Of a DNA stretch of 64,000 nucleotides, positions 54,053-64,000 are shown in pieces (position 1 is the stretch's first letter; each line of letters opens with the position of its first letter). The stretch lies in assembly GCF_037101375.1 (NCBI RefSeq), contig NZ_AP029019.1, positions 496,001 through 560,000 on the forward strand, read 5' to 3'. The DNA is from Acidovorax sp. DW039 (GTDB taxonomy: Bacteria > Pseudomonadota > Gammaproteobacteria > Burkholderiales > Burkholderiaceae_C). Under the pieces are notes generated by a model that was not told the origin of the DNA, did not search any database, and saw nothing but the letters and a program-made list of their open reading frames with translations. A program made the translations under genes and the position numbers.

Positions 54053-54946
54053 TCAGCGCCGGGCCAGGGCCACCCCGGCCATGGCCAGCACAAAGCCCAG
54101 TAACTGCACGGGGGCCAGCGTTTCGCCAAAGATGGCCCAGGCCTCCAGTGCGGCCAGCGGTGGCACGGCCAACAGCAGGGCGGCAGTGCGTGTGGCTTCG
54201 CCCCGGCGCATCAGCCAGATCAGCAGCGTGGCCCCACCAATCGACAGCACCAGCACCGCAAACGCCAAAGCCGCCCAGAGCGTGGCCGAGCCGTCCCAGT
54301 GCGGCGTGCCCAGGGTGAGTGCCATGGCCAGCAGCACCACCACGGCCCCCAGGTTCTGCACGGCACTGGCGCTGCGCAGGTCGTCTTGCGCCAGCCAGCG
54401 CGACTTCTGCACCATCGCCCCCAGCGTGAGCGACACGATGCTGCCCACCGCAGCCAGCACTACGGGCCAATGCAGAGCATTGGAATCGGTGGCAGCCAGG
54501 CGTGGGGCCAGGACCAGCGCCACGCCACCAAAGCCCAGCGCCAGCCCTGCCCAGGTGCGTGCGGGCAGGTGTTGCCGCAGCCACAGCACGGCCACCAGGG
54601 CAGTGAACAAGGGCTGCAGCGCGCCAATCAAGGCCATCACCCCGGCGGGCATGCCGCGCGCCATGGCCCACCAGCTCGGGCCCAGGTAAATGCCGCTCAT
54701 CAGCGCACCGGCCAGCATGTGCAAGCCGATGCGTTGCCGCCCGTGCGGCCAGGCAGCGCTTGCCCACCAGGCTGCGGCGCAGAACGCAGTGGCTACACAG
54801 GCAAAGCGCAGGGCCAGAAACCAGAACGGATCGGCATGCGGTGCCACGGCGCGCCCCACCAGAAATCCGGTGGACCAGATGAGCACAAACGCGCCGGGTG
54901 CTACCAGGGCGAGAGGGGAGGGCGTGGCCTGTGGGTGGGTGGGCAT
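54053..54946 (-). CDS. EamA family (DMT superfamily) transporter
   Basis: Inner-membrane protein of 297 residues with ten predicted helices in two EamA repeats, the second starting near SIVSLTLGAMVQKSRWLAQ and ending EAWAIFGETLAPVQLLGFVLAM. The RhaT/YdcZ-type family mostly exports metabolites and amino acids; the substrate is unknown. A longer frame in another phase over the same bases is a shadow. A second EamA gene lies directly upstream on the same strand. Confidence 0.93.
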   Translation of the reverse strand: MPTHPQATPSPLALVAPGAFVLIWSTGFLVGRAVAPHADPFWFLALRFACVATAFCAAAWWASAAWPHGRQRIGLHMLAGALMSGIYLGPSWWAMARGMPAGVMALIGALQPLFTALVAVLWLRQHLPARTWAGLALGFGGVALVLAPRLAATDSNALHWPVVLAAVGSIVSLTLGAMVQKSRWLAQDDLRSASAVQNLGAVVVLLAMALTLGTPHWDGSATLWAALAFAVLVLSIGGATLLIWLMRRGEATRTAALLLAVPPLAALEAWAIFGETLAPVQLLGFVLAMAGVALARR

Positions 54947-54967
54947 GGAGCTGCAGTGTGTGTGGCG

Positions 54968-55801
54968 TTAGCGGGCGCGCATGCCCAGCACGGCGGCGGC
55001 CAGAATCATGCCTGTGGCGATCACGATGCTGCTGCTGAACGGTCGGCCGCTTACCAGCACCAGCAAGGTGGTGGAGGCCAGCGGAGTGATGTAGCTCAGG
55101 ATGCCGATCTGCCGCGCATCGCCCAGCTTGAGCGCCTTGTCCCATAAAAAGAACGACGCGCCCAGCGGGCCCAGGCCCAGCAAGGTCAGCAGGGCCCAGT
55201 CGCGCCATTGCAGGGTGGTGGCGGGCTCCAGCAGCACATGGCACAGCAGCGAGAGGGCTCCCGACACCAGCCCGAACAGGCCGATGGCGGTGGTAGGGAA
55301 GGCCGCCACTCGCTTGGTCAGCAGCGAATAGCTGGCCCAGATGAAGGCCGCAGCCAGCGCGGGCAGGTAGCCCCAGGCCAGCTCACCGCTCAGCTCCCGC
55401 CCGCCCACAATGGCGATGGCTGCGCCGCCAAAACCCAGCAGGGCCGCCGCCACATGCGCCAGCCGCAGCCGCACCCCGGGCAGTAGCACCGGTGCCAGCA
55501 CCACGATGAACAGCGGCCAGAGGTAGTTGACCAGGTTGGCCTCCACCGCTGGTGCGTAGCGCAGCGCGATGAACAACAGAAAGTGGTACGCGAACAGGCC
55601 ATACACCCCCAGCGCCAGAGTGCGCAGCGGAATACGCCACTGTGACGGATCGCGGGCGACAAAAGGCCACGCCGGAACGCTGCCGATGATGAGGGCGATG
55701 CCCGTGAGCAGGAAGGGTGGAACGTGCGTGAGCGAGACCCCCAGCGATGCGAGCGAGGCCCACATCGCAATGGCCCCCAGGGCGTACAGATTGGCTTGCA
55801 T
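54968..55801 (-). CDS. EamA family transporter, YddG-like
   Basis: A 277-residue, ten-helix DMT transporter. MQANLYALGAIAMWASLASL and LRYAPAVEANLVNYLWPLFI resemble the aromatic amino acid exporter YddG group; SYITPLASTTLLVLVSGRPF lies in the second repeat. The next EamA gene begins 21 bases after its stop; the two may form a unit or a paired exporter. Substrate assignment is not possible from sequence. Confidence 0.92.
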   Translation of the reverse strand: MQANLYALGAIAMWASLASLGVSLTHVPPFLLTGIALIIGSVPAWPFVARDPSQWRIPLRTLALGVYGLFAYHFLLFIALRYAPAVEANLVNYLWPLFIVVLAPVLLPGVRLRLAHVAAALLGFGGAAIAIVGGRELSGELAWGYLPALAAAFIWASYSLLTKRVAAFPTTAIGLFGLVSGALSLLCHVLLEPATTLQWRDWALLTLLGLGPLGASFFLWDKALKLGDARQIGILSYITPLASTTLLVLVSGRPFSSSIVIATGMILAAAVLGMRAR

Positions 55802-55940
55802 GTGCCAAGCTTAAGCGCTGTGGTCATCGCGCGGCGACGGTTCATCGTCGCGAAATGAGGGTGGCCTTTTGAATCGCTGTCGATCGAACGCGTGCAGGCC
55901 TGTGGGTCCGTGCTTGCGCTGTTCTGCGGTGACGGGCCGC

Positions 55941-56657
55941 TCAGCGCTCCAGCCGCCGCAATGCTGCGGTGAGTGCGGAGGGGGAGCGATACCCCGTGCG
56001 GCGCGCTGCCTCCGCCACGGGCATGCCTTGGGCACGCAGTTCACGGGCCTGGTGCAGGCGTTGCTGGCGCAACCACTGCATGGCACTCATGCCTTGGTCG
56101 CTGCGGCAGCGGGCGGCAAATTGGCTGGGGCTCAGGTGGGCGCGCTGGGCCAGATCGGCCACAGTCAACTGCTGGTGCCAGTGGCCCTGGGCCCATTGCT
56201 GCAAGCCCCACCAGTCGATGGGGCGGGCCGCTCGGCGCAAGTGCGGGTCTGCTGCGGGCTTGTGGCCATCGGGCAACCGGGCCCACGCTTCCATCAGCAG
56301 CGCGGGGCCGTGCTGCTGGGCCAAGGGCAGGCCTTGTTCTACCGCCTGGCTCAGGTAGCGTGCCAGCGCATAAAGGTGGGGCAAGCCTTGCAGTTGCGTG
56401 GCGCGTTGGCTCCAGTCTGCATGGTAGGAGTCCAGCACCAGACACAGGCTGCCACGGCTGGATTCAAAGTCATGCCGCGCTTGCGGGGCGATCACGCAAC
56501 CGTGGCCTGGGGGCACGCGCAGGCCTCGGCCATCAATCTCCAGCTCTAGGGTGCCTGACAGGCCCAGGAGCACCTGAAAGTGGTCGTGGCTGTGGCTGCC
56601 CGGAGCCGGGCCGTAGCGCCGCAGCGTGAGCGCTGCCGGTGCTGCATGCGAGGCCAT
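55941..56657 (-). CDS. AraC family transcriptional regulator
   Basis: A 238-residue regulator with an N-terminal cupin-like sensor domain (GSHSHDHFQVLLGLSGTLEL, with LRVPPGHGCVIAPQARHDF) and a C-terminal double helix-turn-helix (LTVADLAQRAHLSPSQFAAR and MPVAEAARRTGYRSPSALT). It lies upstream of the two EamA genes on the same strand with 140 bases between, so they are plausible targets. The ligand is unknown. Confidence 0.93.
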   Translation of the reverse strand: MASHAAPAALTLRRYGPAPGSHSHDHFQVLLGLSGTLELEIDGRGLRVPPGHGCVIAPQARHDFESSRGSLCLVLDSYHADWSQRATQLQGLPHLYALARYLSQAVEQGLPLAQQHGPALLMEAWARLPDGHKPAADPHLRRAARPIDWWGLQQWAQGHWHQQLTVADLAQRAHLSPSQFAARCRSDQGMSAMQWLRQQRLHQARELRAQGMPVAEAARRTGYRSPSALTAALRRLER

Positions 56658-56684
56658 GGCGCGCTTGTGAAATGCCCGTGGGAC

Positions 56685-57665
56685 TCAGACGCCCGCTGCG
56701 TGAGCCTGCTGGTCTGCGTGGTAGCTGGAGCGCACCATGGCACCCACGGCCGCATGGCTGAAGCCCATCTTGTAGGCCTCTTCCTCGAACATCTTGAAGG
56801 TGTCGGGGTGCACGTAGCGGCGCACGGGCAGGTGGCTGTTGCTGGGCGCCAGATACTGACCAATGGTCAGCATGTCGATGTTGTGCTCGCGCATGTCGCG
56901 CATCACCTGCAGAATCTCTTCGTCCGTCTCGCCCAGGCCCACCATGATGCCGCTCTTGGTGGGCACGTTGGGGTGCAGCGCCTTGAACTTCTTCAGCAGG
57001 TTCAGGCTGAACTGGTAGTCCGAACCAGGGCGCGCTTCCTTGTACAGGCGGGGCGCGGTTTCCAGGTTGTGGTTCATCACATCCGGGGGGGCTGCCTTGA
57101 GGATTTCGAGCGCGCGGTCATCGCGGCCACGGAAGTCGGGCACCAGGATTTCGATCTGCGTTTGGGGCGACAGCTCGCGGATGTTCTGGATGCACTCCAC
57201 AAAATGGCCGCTGCCGCCGTCGCGCAGATCGTCGCGGTCCACGCTGGTGATCACCACGTACTTGAGCCTGAGCGCTGCAATCGTCTTGGCCAGGTTCAGC
57301 GGCTCGTCCTTGTCCAGCGGGTCAGGGCGGCCATGGCCCACGTCGCAGAAGGGGCAGCGGCGTGTGCACTTGTCGCCCATGATCATGAAGGTGGCCGTGC
57401 CCTTGCCAAAGCATTCGCCAATGTTGGGGCAGGAGGCTTCTTCGCACACCGTATGCAGCTTGTGTTCGCGCAGGATTTCCTTGATCTCGTAAAAGCGCGT
57501 GGTCGGGCTGCCCGCCTTCACACGGATCCATTCGGGTTTCTTGAGCACTTCGGCCTGCTCGACCTTGATCGGGATACGCGAGAGCTTGGCAGCGGCTTTC
57601 TGCTTGGCCAGGGGGTTGTAGTTCTCGGCGGATTGCGCTTCGCGGACGACTTCAGGGGTGCTCAT
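56685..57665 (-). CDS. lipA: lipoyl synthase
   Basis: Radical-SAM enzyme that inserts two sulfurs into octanoyl groups on lipoate-dependent enzymes. The 326-residue protein has the auxiliary cluster cysteines Cys74, Cys79 and Cys85 ([12 protein letters not shown]), the radical-SAM cysteines Cys100, Cys104 and Cys107 (CTRRCPFC), and the C-terminal RSSY serine motif that ligates the auxiliary cluster. It follows lipB by 36 bases in a ybeD-lipB-lipA operon. Confidence 0.99.
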   Translation of the reverse strand: MSTPEVVREAQSAENYNPLAKQKAAAKLSRIPIKVEQAEVLKKPEWIRVKAGSPTTRFYEIKEILREHKLHTVCEEASCPNIGECFGKGTATFMIMGDKCTRRCPFCDVGHGRPDPLDKDEPLNLAKTIAALRLKYVVITSVDRDDLRDGGSGHFVECIQNIRELSPQTQIEILVPDFRGRDDRALEILKAAPPDVMNHNLETAPRLYKEARPGSDYQFSLNLLKKFKALHPNVPTKSGIMVGLGETDEEILQVMRDMREHNIDMLTIGQYLAPSNSHLPVRRYVHPDTFKMFEEEAYKMGFSHAAVGAMVRSSYHADQQAHAAGV

Positions 57666-57701
57666 GGCGTATTGGCGGCGTAGGTGCTGCGGGATAGGGG
57701 A

Positions 57702-58397
57702 TCAAGGCGCCAGCCGAATGCTGAGCTGCTGGCCCAGCACCTGTGCGGCTTCTTCCCAGGTGGTTTGGACCCCGATTGTAGAAAGGTCCACCGTTTGCAA
57801 ACCTGCGTAACCGCAAGGGTTGATGCGCAGAAAGGGTTCCAGGTCCATGTCCACGTTGAGTGCAACGCCGTGGTAGGTGCAGTGGCGGCTGACCTTGATG
57901 CCCAGGGCGGCGATCTTGCCCAGCCCTTCAAAGTCGGGTTCCGGGGGCGCGGTGCCTTCGCGCTTTTGTGGGCGTTGCGGCAGCAGGGCATGGCTGTGCG
58001 GATCATCCATTCGCACATAAATGCCCGGCGCTCCCGCCACGCGGTGGCCCGTCACGCCAAAGTGGTCCAGCGTGCGAATCACCGCTTCTTCCACCCGGTA
58101 TACGTATTCCTTGACGTAGTAACCCGCCCGGTGCAAATCCACCAGCGGGTAAGCCACCACCTGGCCTGGGCCGTGAAAGGTCACCTGCCCACCCCGGTTG
58201 GTGGCCACCACGGGGATGTCGCCAGGATTCAGTAAATGATCGCTTTTGCCTGCCAAGCCTTGTGTGTAAAGCGCAGGATGCTCACAAACCCATAGCAAAT
58301 CATCGCTCTCGGCTGTGCGCGTAGCGGTGTAATCCTGCATCGCTTGCACGGTGGTGGCATAGTCCACGCGCCCCAGCATGCGCAGTTCCATCGTCAT
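57702..58397 (-). CDS. lipB: octanoyltransferase LipB
   Basis: Transfers octanoate from acyl carrier protein to lipoyl domains; 231 residues. [20 protein letters not shown] and [13 protein letters not shown] mark the fold; the catalytic lysine and cysteine lie in [16 protein letters not shown] and INPCGYAG. A second ATG two codons after the start is also possible. It starts nine bases after ybeD and feeds lipA. Confidence 0.98.
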   Translation of the reverse strand: MTMELRMLGRVDYATTVQAMQDYTATRTAESDDLLWVCEHPALYTQGLAGKSDHLLNPGDIPVVATNRGGQVTFHGPGQVVAYPLVDLHRAGYYVKEYVYRVEEAVIRTLDHFGVTGHRVAGAPGIYVRMDDPHSHALLPQRPQKREGTAPPEPDFEGLGKIAALGIKVSRHCTYHGVALNVDMDLEPFLRINPCGYAGLQTVDLSTIGVQTTWEEAAQVLGQQLSIRLAP

Positions 58398-58406
58398 GCC
58401 CCGGGC

Positions 58407-58724
58407 TCAGAGTGCGTACTTCACCAGCGGGTGGGATGTGAGCGCCCGGTAAAAGTTGTCCAGATGCTCGCGGCTGGTGGCGGTGATGGTGATGGTCAGG
58501 CTGATGTACTTGCCGCCCGTACTGTCACGCTGTGCGATGCTTGCAGGGTCCAGAAACGGGTCGTGCGAGCGCGCCAATGCAGAAATCTGTGCCACGAACT
58601 CGTCCGTTTTCACCCCCATCACTTTGACCGGAAACAGGCAGGGGTATTCAATGAGCGAATCCTTGCGCGGGTCGATTCCGGTCAGGTCGTTGCCGTCTGA
58701 AGGGGGAAGGGCGGAAGAGGTCAT
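58407..58724 (-). CDS. ybeD: YbeD/DUF493 family protein
   Basis: 105-residue cytoplasmic protein with the ACT-like fold of the UPF0250 family: YPCLFPVKVMGVKTDEFVAQ, then GKYISLTITITATSREHLDN and FYRALTSHPLVKYAL. It commonly precedes lipB, as here; a regulatory role is assumed but not shown. First gene of the lip operon, divergent from the ATP synthase operon. Confidence 0.96.
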   Translation of the reverse strand: MTSSALPPSDGNDLTGIDPRKDSLIEYPCLFPVKVMGVKTDEFVAQISALARSHDPFLDPASIAQRDSTGGKYISLTITITATSREHLDNFYRALTSHPLVKYAL

Positions 58725-58739
58725 GGTTGTCAGTGCTTC

Positions 58740-58780
58740 TGTTTTGGTAGCTGCTCAGGCTTGCGGGGCAAGCGCAGACA
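58740..58780 (+). repeat. dispersed TAGCTGC repeat, partial
   Basis: GGTAGCTGCTCAGGCTTGCG, GGGCAAGCGCAG retains the left end and a short GCTTGC/GCAAGC stem. It lies just upstream of ybeD, in the shared regulatory region with the atp operon. Confidence 0.6.
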
Positions 58781-58923
58781 CCGGTCATGTGTTGCCACAT
58801 TGTGCTGCAGCATCGTCTTTCAGTGCCGCTTGTGCCATCGCTGGATGGCTATTCTGCGCCGTTGGCGATGGGCCACAACGCGGCAACCCAGTGCACCGCA
58901 TTTGTGCCACCTGTGTGGAAATT

Positions 58924-58952
58924 TTCGGGTGCTCTGGGTTTTTACTTATAAT
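58924..58952 (+). promoter_or_regulatory. atp operon promoter
   Basis: A perfect TATAAT (58947-58952) lies about 50 bases before the atpI start in an AT-rich patch. The -35 at 58924-58929 (TTCGGG) is poor, so activation or another -35 is possible. The 58725-59000 gap has no gene. Confidence 0.6.
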
Positions 58953-59000
58953 TAGAGGCTTTGTGAAAGTTGCGGTCTGTAACGCGGACGTCATTGAATA

Positions 59001-59474
59001 ATGAAAACAATCGCGCCAGAGACTGAAACTGAGGCTGAAGATTCTGACTTCAAGCCCCTGACGGCCCAAGAGGCTGAGCAGTGGCGGCGTCGCAACCCAT
59101 CCATTTCCCCCTGGCGGGTGGTGGTGGGGCAGGCGCTGGTCGGGGTGGTGGTGGCGTTGGTCGCCTGGCTGTGGACCCGGGATGTCCGGGCAGGCTGGTC
59201 GGCTGCCTATGGTTCCTTGGCGGTGGTAATTCCCGCGGCGTTGTTTGCTTTTGGTGTGTTGCGCCAGAAGTCTGCTTCTCGCCCGGGGCTTGCCATGTTG
59301 GGATTCTTTGGGTGGGAAGTTGCCAAGATTGTGCTCACGATTGCGCTGCTGGCTGCAGCGCCCCGGCTGGTGTCGGGTCTGAATTGGCTCGCGCTGGTCG
59401 CGGGTCTGGTGATCACGATGAAAACGTACTGGGTGGCACTGCTGGTGCGGCCTGGTGTTAGAAAAACCGATTGA
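59001..59474 (+). CDS. atpI: ATP synthase subunit I
   Basis: 157-residue membrane protein with four predicted helices after a charged N terminus; VVIPAALFAFGVLRQK and EVAKIVLTIALLAAAPRLV fit the AtpI/UncI family. AtpI helps assemble the c-ring and is often poorly conserved, so position directly upstream of atpB supports the call. First gene of the atp operon. Confidence 0.9.
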   Translation: MKTIAPETETEAEDSDFKPLTAQEAEQWRRRNPSISPWRVVVGQALVGVVVALVAWLWTRDVRAGWSAAYGSLAVVIPAALFAFGVLRQKSASRPGLAMLGFFGWEVAKIVLTIALLAAAPRLVSGLNWLALVAGLVITMKTYWVALLVRPGVRKTD

Positions 59475-59495
59475 TATATAGAGAAGAGTAGTCCG

Positions 59496-60374
59496 ATGGC
59501 CGCAGAAGCGCACGCCCCGACCGCGAGTGAATATATCGTTCACCACCTGCAGCATTTGCAGAACATCCCCCAAAAAGCCATTGTTGACTTTTCGGTGGTC
59601 AACATCGACTCTCTGATCACCGCTTTGGTGGTTGGTTTCATTGGTTTGTTTATTTTGTGGCTGGGTGCCCGCAAAGCCACTTCCGGCGTTCCTGGTCGTT
59701 TCCAGGCTGCGGTGGAAATGCTGGTCGAGATGGTCGACACCCAGACCAAGGCCAACATCAAGAACGCCAACAGCCGCAAGTTCATTGGCCCCATGGCACT
59801 GACCGTGTTCGTCTGGATCTTCATGATGAACGCCATGGACATGCTGCCTGTGGATCTGCTGCCAGCCATCTGGACCAAGATCTATGCGGCGCTGGGTCAC
59901 GATCCGCACCACGCCTATCTGCGTACCGTTCCAACGGCCGATCTGTCCACTACGCTGGGCTTGGCTGTCTCCATTCTGCTGTTGAGCCTGTACTACAGCG
60001 TCAAGATCAAGGGTGCTGGCGGTTGGGGGCATGAGCTGGTGAGCGCTCCCTTTGGTTCCAGCAAGAATCCTCTTTTTGCCGTGATCCTCGGTCTCATCAA
60101 CGTGACCATGCAGATCATCGAATACGTTGCCAAGGCGGTTTCGCATGGCATGCGGCTGTTCGGCAACATGTACGCTGGTGAGTTGGTGTTCCTGCTGATC
60201 GCCCTGATGGGTGGCGCTGCTGCAATGTCTCTCCCCGGTGTGCTGCTCCCCGTGGGGCATGTCATTGCGGGTTCGCTCTGGGCAATCTTCCACATTTTGG
60301 TGATTACCTTGCAGGCGTTCATTTTCATGATGCTGGCGCTGATCTATCTCGGCCAGGCGCATGAGGCCCACTGA
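59496..60374 (+). CDS. atpB: ATP synthase F0 subunit a
   Basis: 292-residue membrane subunit that forms the proton half-channels beside the c-ring. The essential arginine is in SHGMRLFGNMYAGELVFLL, and QAFIFMMLALIYLGQAHEAH is the conserved C terminus. Second gene of the atp operon. Confidence 0.98.
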   Translation: MAAEAHAPTASEYIVHHLQHLQNIPQKAIVDFSVVNIDSLITALVVGFIGLFILWLGARKATSGVPGRFQAAVEMLVEMVDTQTKANIKNANSRKFIGPMALTVFVWIFMMNAMDMLPVDLLPAIWTKIYAALGHDPHHAYLRTVPTADLSTTLGLAVSILLLSLYYSVKIKGAGGWGHELVSAPFGSSKNPLFAVILGLINVTMQIIEYVAKAVSHGMRLFGNMYAGELVFLLIALMGGAAAMSLPGVLLPVGHVIAGSLWAIFHILVITLQAFIFMMLALIYLGQAHEAH

Positions 60375-60707
<333 letters not shown>

Positions 60708-60741
60708 TCTTTCGTCAACGCCATCTTAGAAAGGTGTTGCC

Positions 60742-61212
60742 GTGAGTATCAACGCGACCCTGTTCTTTCAGATCATCGTCTTTTTTGTGCTGGTGTGGTT
60801 CACGATGAAATTCGTGTGGCCGCCCATCACCAAGGCGTTGGATGAACGAGCCCAGAAAATCGCCGATGGCCTCTCTGCTGCCGAACGTGCCAAGTCCGAA
60901 CTCGCCGCTGCTGACCAGCTGGTGAAGAAGGAATTGGCCCAGGCCAGCAATGAAACGGCCTCGCGTCTTGCGGACGCCGACCGTCGTGCCCAAGCCATCA
61001 TCGAAGAAGCCAAAGCCCGCGCTACGGAAGAAGCCAACAAGATTGTGGCTGCTGCCCAGGCCGAGGCTGAGCAACAGACGGTGCGAGCACGTGAAGCCCT
61101 GCGCGAGCAGGTGGCCGCGTTGGCTGTCAAGGGTGCCGAGCAGATTCTCCGCAAGGAAGTCAATGCCGGTGTCCACGCAGACCTGCTCAACCGCCTGAAG
61201 ACCGAGCTGTAA
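60742..61212 (+). CDS. atpF: ATP synthase F0 subunit b
   Basis: 156-residue stator subunit with one N-terminal membrane helix ([20 protein letters not shown]) and a long charged coiled coil. The start is GTG 60742, with AGAAAGG upstream; it matches the family N terminus. Confidence 0.98.
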   Translation: MSINATLFFQIIVFFVLVWFTMKFVWPPITKALDERAQKIADGLSAAERAKSELAAADQLVKKELAQASNETASRLADADRRAQAIIEEAKARATEEANKIVAAAQAEAEQQTVRAREALREQVAALAVKGAEQILRKEVNAGVHADLLNRLKTEL

Positions 61213-61221
61213 GGGGACAAC

Positions 61222-61764
61222 ATGGCTGAACTCGCCACCATTGCTCGCCCTTACGCAGAGGCCTTGTTCAAGGCTGCCACTGCCAGCGCGGGTGTTGATC
61301 TGGACAGCACGGCTGTCTGGCTCGACGAGCTGGCGGCGATTGCCGCCACCCCCGAGCTTCGCCAGCTGGCGGACAATCCCAAGGTAACGGCAGACCAAGT
61401 GTTTGCCGTTTTTACGGGCGTTGCGCGTTCTGCGCTGCCCGACATGGCCAAAAACTTCCTGCGCACCATCATCGACAACGGGCGTATCAACACGCTTGGT
61501 GAGGTGGCTGCTCAGTATCGTGCCCTCGTGAATCGCCGCAGCGGCTCCTCGGATGCCGTCGTGTACAGCGCATTTCCTCTGGACAGTGCGGCATTGGCAG
61601 ATGTGGGTGGAGTGCTGGAAAAGCGCTTCGGCCGCAAGCTCAATCTCACCGTGAAGCAGGACGAGTCCCTCATCGGTGGTATTCGCGTAGTGGTGGGTGA
61701 CGAAGTGCTGGACACTTCGGTCAAGGCCCGTCTTGAACAAATGAAAGCGGCCCTCGTCGCGTAA
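61222..61764 (+). CDS. atpH: ATP synthase F1 subunit delta
   Basis: 180-residue stalk protein linking b to the alpha subunits. It starts [20 protein letters not shown] and ends with the family segment [20 protein letters not shown]. Nine bases after atpF. Confidence 0.98.
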   Translation: MAELATIARPYAEALFKAATASAGVDLDSTAVWLDELAAIAATPELRQLADNPKVTADQVFAVFTGVARSALPDMAKNFLRTIIDNGRINTLGEVAAQYRALVNRRSGSSDAVVYSAFPLDSAALADVGGVLEKRFGRKLNLTVKQDESLIGGIRVVVGDEVLDTSVKARLEQMKAALVA

Positions 61765-61809
61765 TGGCGCTGCGAGGACTTAGCGAAACAAAGAAAGAAG
61801 GAAAGAGTC

Positions 61810-63363
61810 ATGCAACTCAATCCCGCAGAAATTTCTGAACTCATCAAGAGCCGCATTGAAGGGCTGGCCGCCAGCAGCGACATCCGTAACCAAGGCACCG
61901 TGGTGTCGGTGTCGGACGGTATCGTGCGTATCCACGGCCTGTCCGAAGTGATGCAGGGCGAAATGCTGGAGTTCCCCGCTACTAAGGACGGTCAACCTTC
62001 CTTCGGTCTGGCGCTGAACCTCGAGCGTGACTCCGTGGGCGCTGTGATCTTGGGTGAATACGAACACATCTCCGAAGGCGACACCGTCAAGTGCACAGGC
62101 CGCATTCTGGAGGTGCCCGTCGGCCCCGAACTGGTGGGCCGCGTGGTGAACGCCCTGGGCCAGCCTATCGATGGCAAGGGCCCCATCAACGCCAAGCTGA
62201 CCGACGTGATCGAGAAGGTGGCTCCTGGCGTGATCGCCCGTAAGTCCGTGGACCAGCCTCTCCAAACCGGTCTGAAGTCCATCGACTCCATGGTGCCCGT
62301 GGGCCGTGGCCAGCGCGAGCTGATCATTGGTGACCGCCAGACCGGCAAGACCGCTGTGGCCATTGATGCGATCATTTCGCAAAAGGGCCAAGGCGTTACT
62401 TGTATCTACGTGGCGATCGGCCAGAAGGCGTCCTCCATCAAGAACGTGGTGCGCGCTCTGGAGCAAGCTGGCGCGATGGAATACACCATCGTTGTGGCTG
62501 CTTCCGCTTCTGAATCCGCTGCGATGCAATACGTGTCGGCCTACTCGGGCTGCACGATGGGCGAATACTTCCGCGATCGTGGTCAAGACGCCCTGATCGT
62601 GTATGACGACCTGTCCAAGCAAGCTGTGGCCTACCGCCAAGTTTCCCTGCTGCTGCGCCGTCCACCAGGCCGCGAAGCCTATCCTGGCGACGTGTTCTAC
62701 CTCCACAGCCGTCTGCTGGAGCGTGCAGCCCGTGTGAACGCCGACTACGTGGAGGCTTTCACCAAGGGTGAAGTCAAGGGCAAGACGGGTTCGTTGACGG
62801 CTCTGCCCATCATCGAAACGCAAGCCGGTGACGTGTCTGCTTTCGTGCCTACCAACGTGATTTCGATCACTGACGGTCAGATCTTCCTGGAAACCAGCCT
62901 GTTCAACGCCGGTATCCGTCCCGCTATCAACGCCGGTATCTCGGTGTCCCGCGTGGGTGGTGCTGCACAGACCAAGCTGATCAAGAACCTGTCCGGTGGT
63001 ATCCGTACCGACTTGGCGCAGTATCGTGAACTGGCTGCGTTCGCGCAGTTCGCCTCTGATCTGGATGAAGCCACCCGCAAGCAGTTGGACCGTGGTGCCC
63101 GCGTGACCGAACTGCTCAAGCAGGCACAGTACAGCCCTCTGTCCATCTCGTTGATGGGCGCAACGCTGTTCGCTGTGAACAAGGGCTTCATGGATGACGT
63201 GGAAGTCAAGAAGGTTCTGAGCTTCGAGCATGGCCTGCACCAGTTCCTGAAGACCAGCCACGGCGCTCTGCTGGCCAAGCTGGAGCAGGCCAAGGCCATG
63301 GACAAGGATGCTGAAGCCGAATTGACCGCTGCCATCGCTGCGTTCAAGAAGACGTTCGCTTAA
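61810..63363 (+). CDS. atpA: ATP synthase F1 subunit alpha
   Basis: 517-residue non-catalytic nucleotide-binding subunit. P-loop GDRQTGKT (174-181); [20 protein letters not shown] contains the conserved alpha motif with the arginine finger following in [19 protein letters not shown]. It starts [21 protein letters not shown] long antisense frame opposite it is an artefact of codon bias. Confidence 0.99.
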   Translation: MQLNPAEISELIKSRIEGLAASSDIRNQGTVVSVSDGIVRIHGLSEVMQGEMLEFPATKDGQPSFGLALNLERDSVGAVILGEYEHISEGDTVKCTGRILEVPVGPELVGRVVNALGQPIDGKGPINAKLTDVIEKVAPGVIARKSVDQPLQTGLKSIDSMVPVGRGQRELIIGDRQTGKTAVAIDAIISQKGQGVTCIYVAIGQKASSIKNVVRALEQAGAMEYTIVVAASASESAAMQYVSAYSGCTMGEYFRDRGQDALIVYDDLSKQAVAYRQVSLLLRRPPGREAYPGDVFYLHSRLLERAARVNADYVEAFTKGEVKGKTGSLTALPIIETQAGDVSAFVPTNVISITDGQIFLETSLFNAGIRPAINAGISVSRVGGAAQTKLIKNLSGGIRTDLAQYRELAAFAQFASDLDEATRKQLDRGARVTELLKQAQYSPLSISLMGATLFAVNKGFMDDVEVKKVLSFEHGLHQFLKTSHGALLAKLEQAKAMDKDAEAELTAAIAAFKKTFA

Positions 63364-63381
63364 ACCGGACGAGGAGCCATC

Positions 63382-64000
63382 ATGGCAGCAGGCAAGGAAA
63401 TACGCGGCAAGATCAAATCGGTGGAAAACACCAAGAAGATCACCAAAGCCATGGAAATGGTGGCCGCATCCAAAATGCGCAAGGCGCAGGACCGGATGCG
63501 TGCTGCTCGTCCCTACAGCGAAAAGATCCGCAACATTGCAGCCAACCTCGGCAAGGCCAATCCTGAGTACACACACCCCTTCATGGTGGTGAACGATGCG
63601 AAGGCGGCTGGTGTGATCGTCGTGACGACCGACAAGGGTCTTTGCGGCGGCATGAACACCAACGTTCTGCGTGCCGTGACCACCAAGCTGCGGGAGTTGC
63701 AGGCGGCTGGCATCTCTGCGGAAACCGTGGCGATTGGCAACAAGGGCTTCAGTTTTCTGAACCGCGTGGGTGCCAAGGTGGTTTCGCATGTGACAGGTCT
63801 GGGCGATACGCCCCATCTGGACAAGCTGATTGGCCCGGTTAAGGTGCTGCTGGATGCATACGCTGAAGGCAAGATCAATGCGGTGTATCTGAGCTACACC
63901 AAGTTCATCAACACCATGAAGCAGGAGTCGGTTGTGGAGCAGTTGCTCCCACTGTCCTCCGAGCAGATGCAGGCCGACAAGACGGAACATAGCTGGGAAT
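63382..64000 (+). CDS. atpG: ATP synthase F1 subunit gamma, 5' part
   Basis: Rotor shaft subunit; 206 codons are present before the window ends without a stop. It starts [20 protein letters not shown] after GAGGAG and contains [20 protein letters not shown], typical of gamma. The rest, and presumably atpD and atpC, lie beyond base 64000. Confidence 0.97.
   Translation, partial: MAAGKEIRGKIKSVENTKKITKAMEMVAASKMRKAQDRMRAARPYSEKIRNIAANLGKANPEYTHPFMVVNDAKAAGVIVVTTDKGLCGGMNTNVLRAVTTKLRELQAAGISAETVAIGNKGFSFLNRVGAKVVSHVTGLGDTPHLDKLIGPVKVLLDAYAEGKINAVYLSYTKFINTMKQESVVEQLLPLSSEQMQADKTEHSWE

Noticed and set aside
53997-55244. 415-codon minus-strand frame overlapping both EamA genes
   Set aside because: The EamA frames (54053-54946 and 54968-55801) give clear membrane proteins; this one is Gly/Ala/Arg shadow.
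61780-63990. 736-codon antisense open frame opposite atpA and atpG
   Set aside because: Same artefact; atpA and atpG are certain genes and the antisense peptide resembles nothing.

Overview
The window reads as chromosomal DNA of a Gram-negative betaproteobacterium, most likely Comamonadaceae close to Acidovorax. The evidence is high GC with strong G/C third positions, betaproteobacterial gene orders (creBCD, ybeD-lipB-lipA, EIIA-HPr-EI without a sugar permease, atpIBEFHAG), and a dispersed intergenic palindromic repeat around TAGCTGCTTGCGCTT that I recall from that family. No rRNA, tRNA, CRISPR array or complete insertion sequence was seen.

Layout. 1-3038: 3' part of an MCE/Mla-type lipid ABC transporter operon (permease end, ATPase, MCE protein, auxiliary lipoprotein). 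3039-9300: an accessory island with a visibly AT-rich left part. It holds a 1610-residue Sec-exported RHS protein whose C-terminal tip carries an HEXXH motif, an overlapping small membrane protein that is a good candidate for its immunity partner, and a decayed copy of rhs core sequence. 9303-18452: LysR regulator and divergent oxidoreductase, a zinc-ribbon membrane protein, a DUF1800/DUF1501 export pair, CsbD, a cysteine-pair repeat protein and a hemerythrin. 18108-22594: creB-creC-creD with a perfect CreB tag in front of creD. 22744-31265: MarC, SDR, dienelactone hydrolase, exported amidohydrolase, chemotaxis receptor, glutamine amidotransferase, CorA, hemB. 31266-35676: candidate small RNA, HemJ-like protein, VanZ-like protein, ferredoxin, hydrolase, D-Ala-D-Ala carboxypeptidase.

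35748-46033: str operon (rpsL, rpsG, fusA, tuf, rpsJ), then rplC through rpsQ behind a strong promoter located between rpsJ and rplC, closed by a terminator. The spc operon does not follow; peroxiredoxin, GNAT, cytochrome b561/c' and a TlpA-like protein come next. 49488-53978: overlapping chain of lipoprotein, MFS transporter, EIIA, HPr and EI, suggesting a regulatory PTS. 54053-58724: two EamA exporters, an AraC regulator, lipA, lipB and ybeD. 59001-64000: ATP synthase operon, cut within atpG.

The most unusual items are the HEXXH-tipped RHS protein with its linked small membrane protein, the repeat family that has entered genes (in one case forming most of a signal peptide), a hairpin element nested inside one repeat copy, a candidate small RNA with a UCCUCCC loop between hemB and hemJ, and the exact cre-tag upstream of creD.
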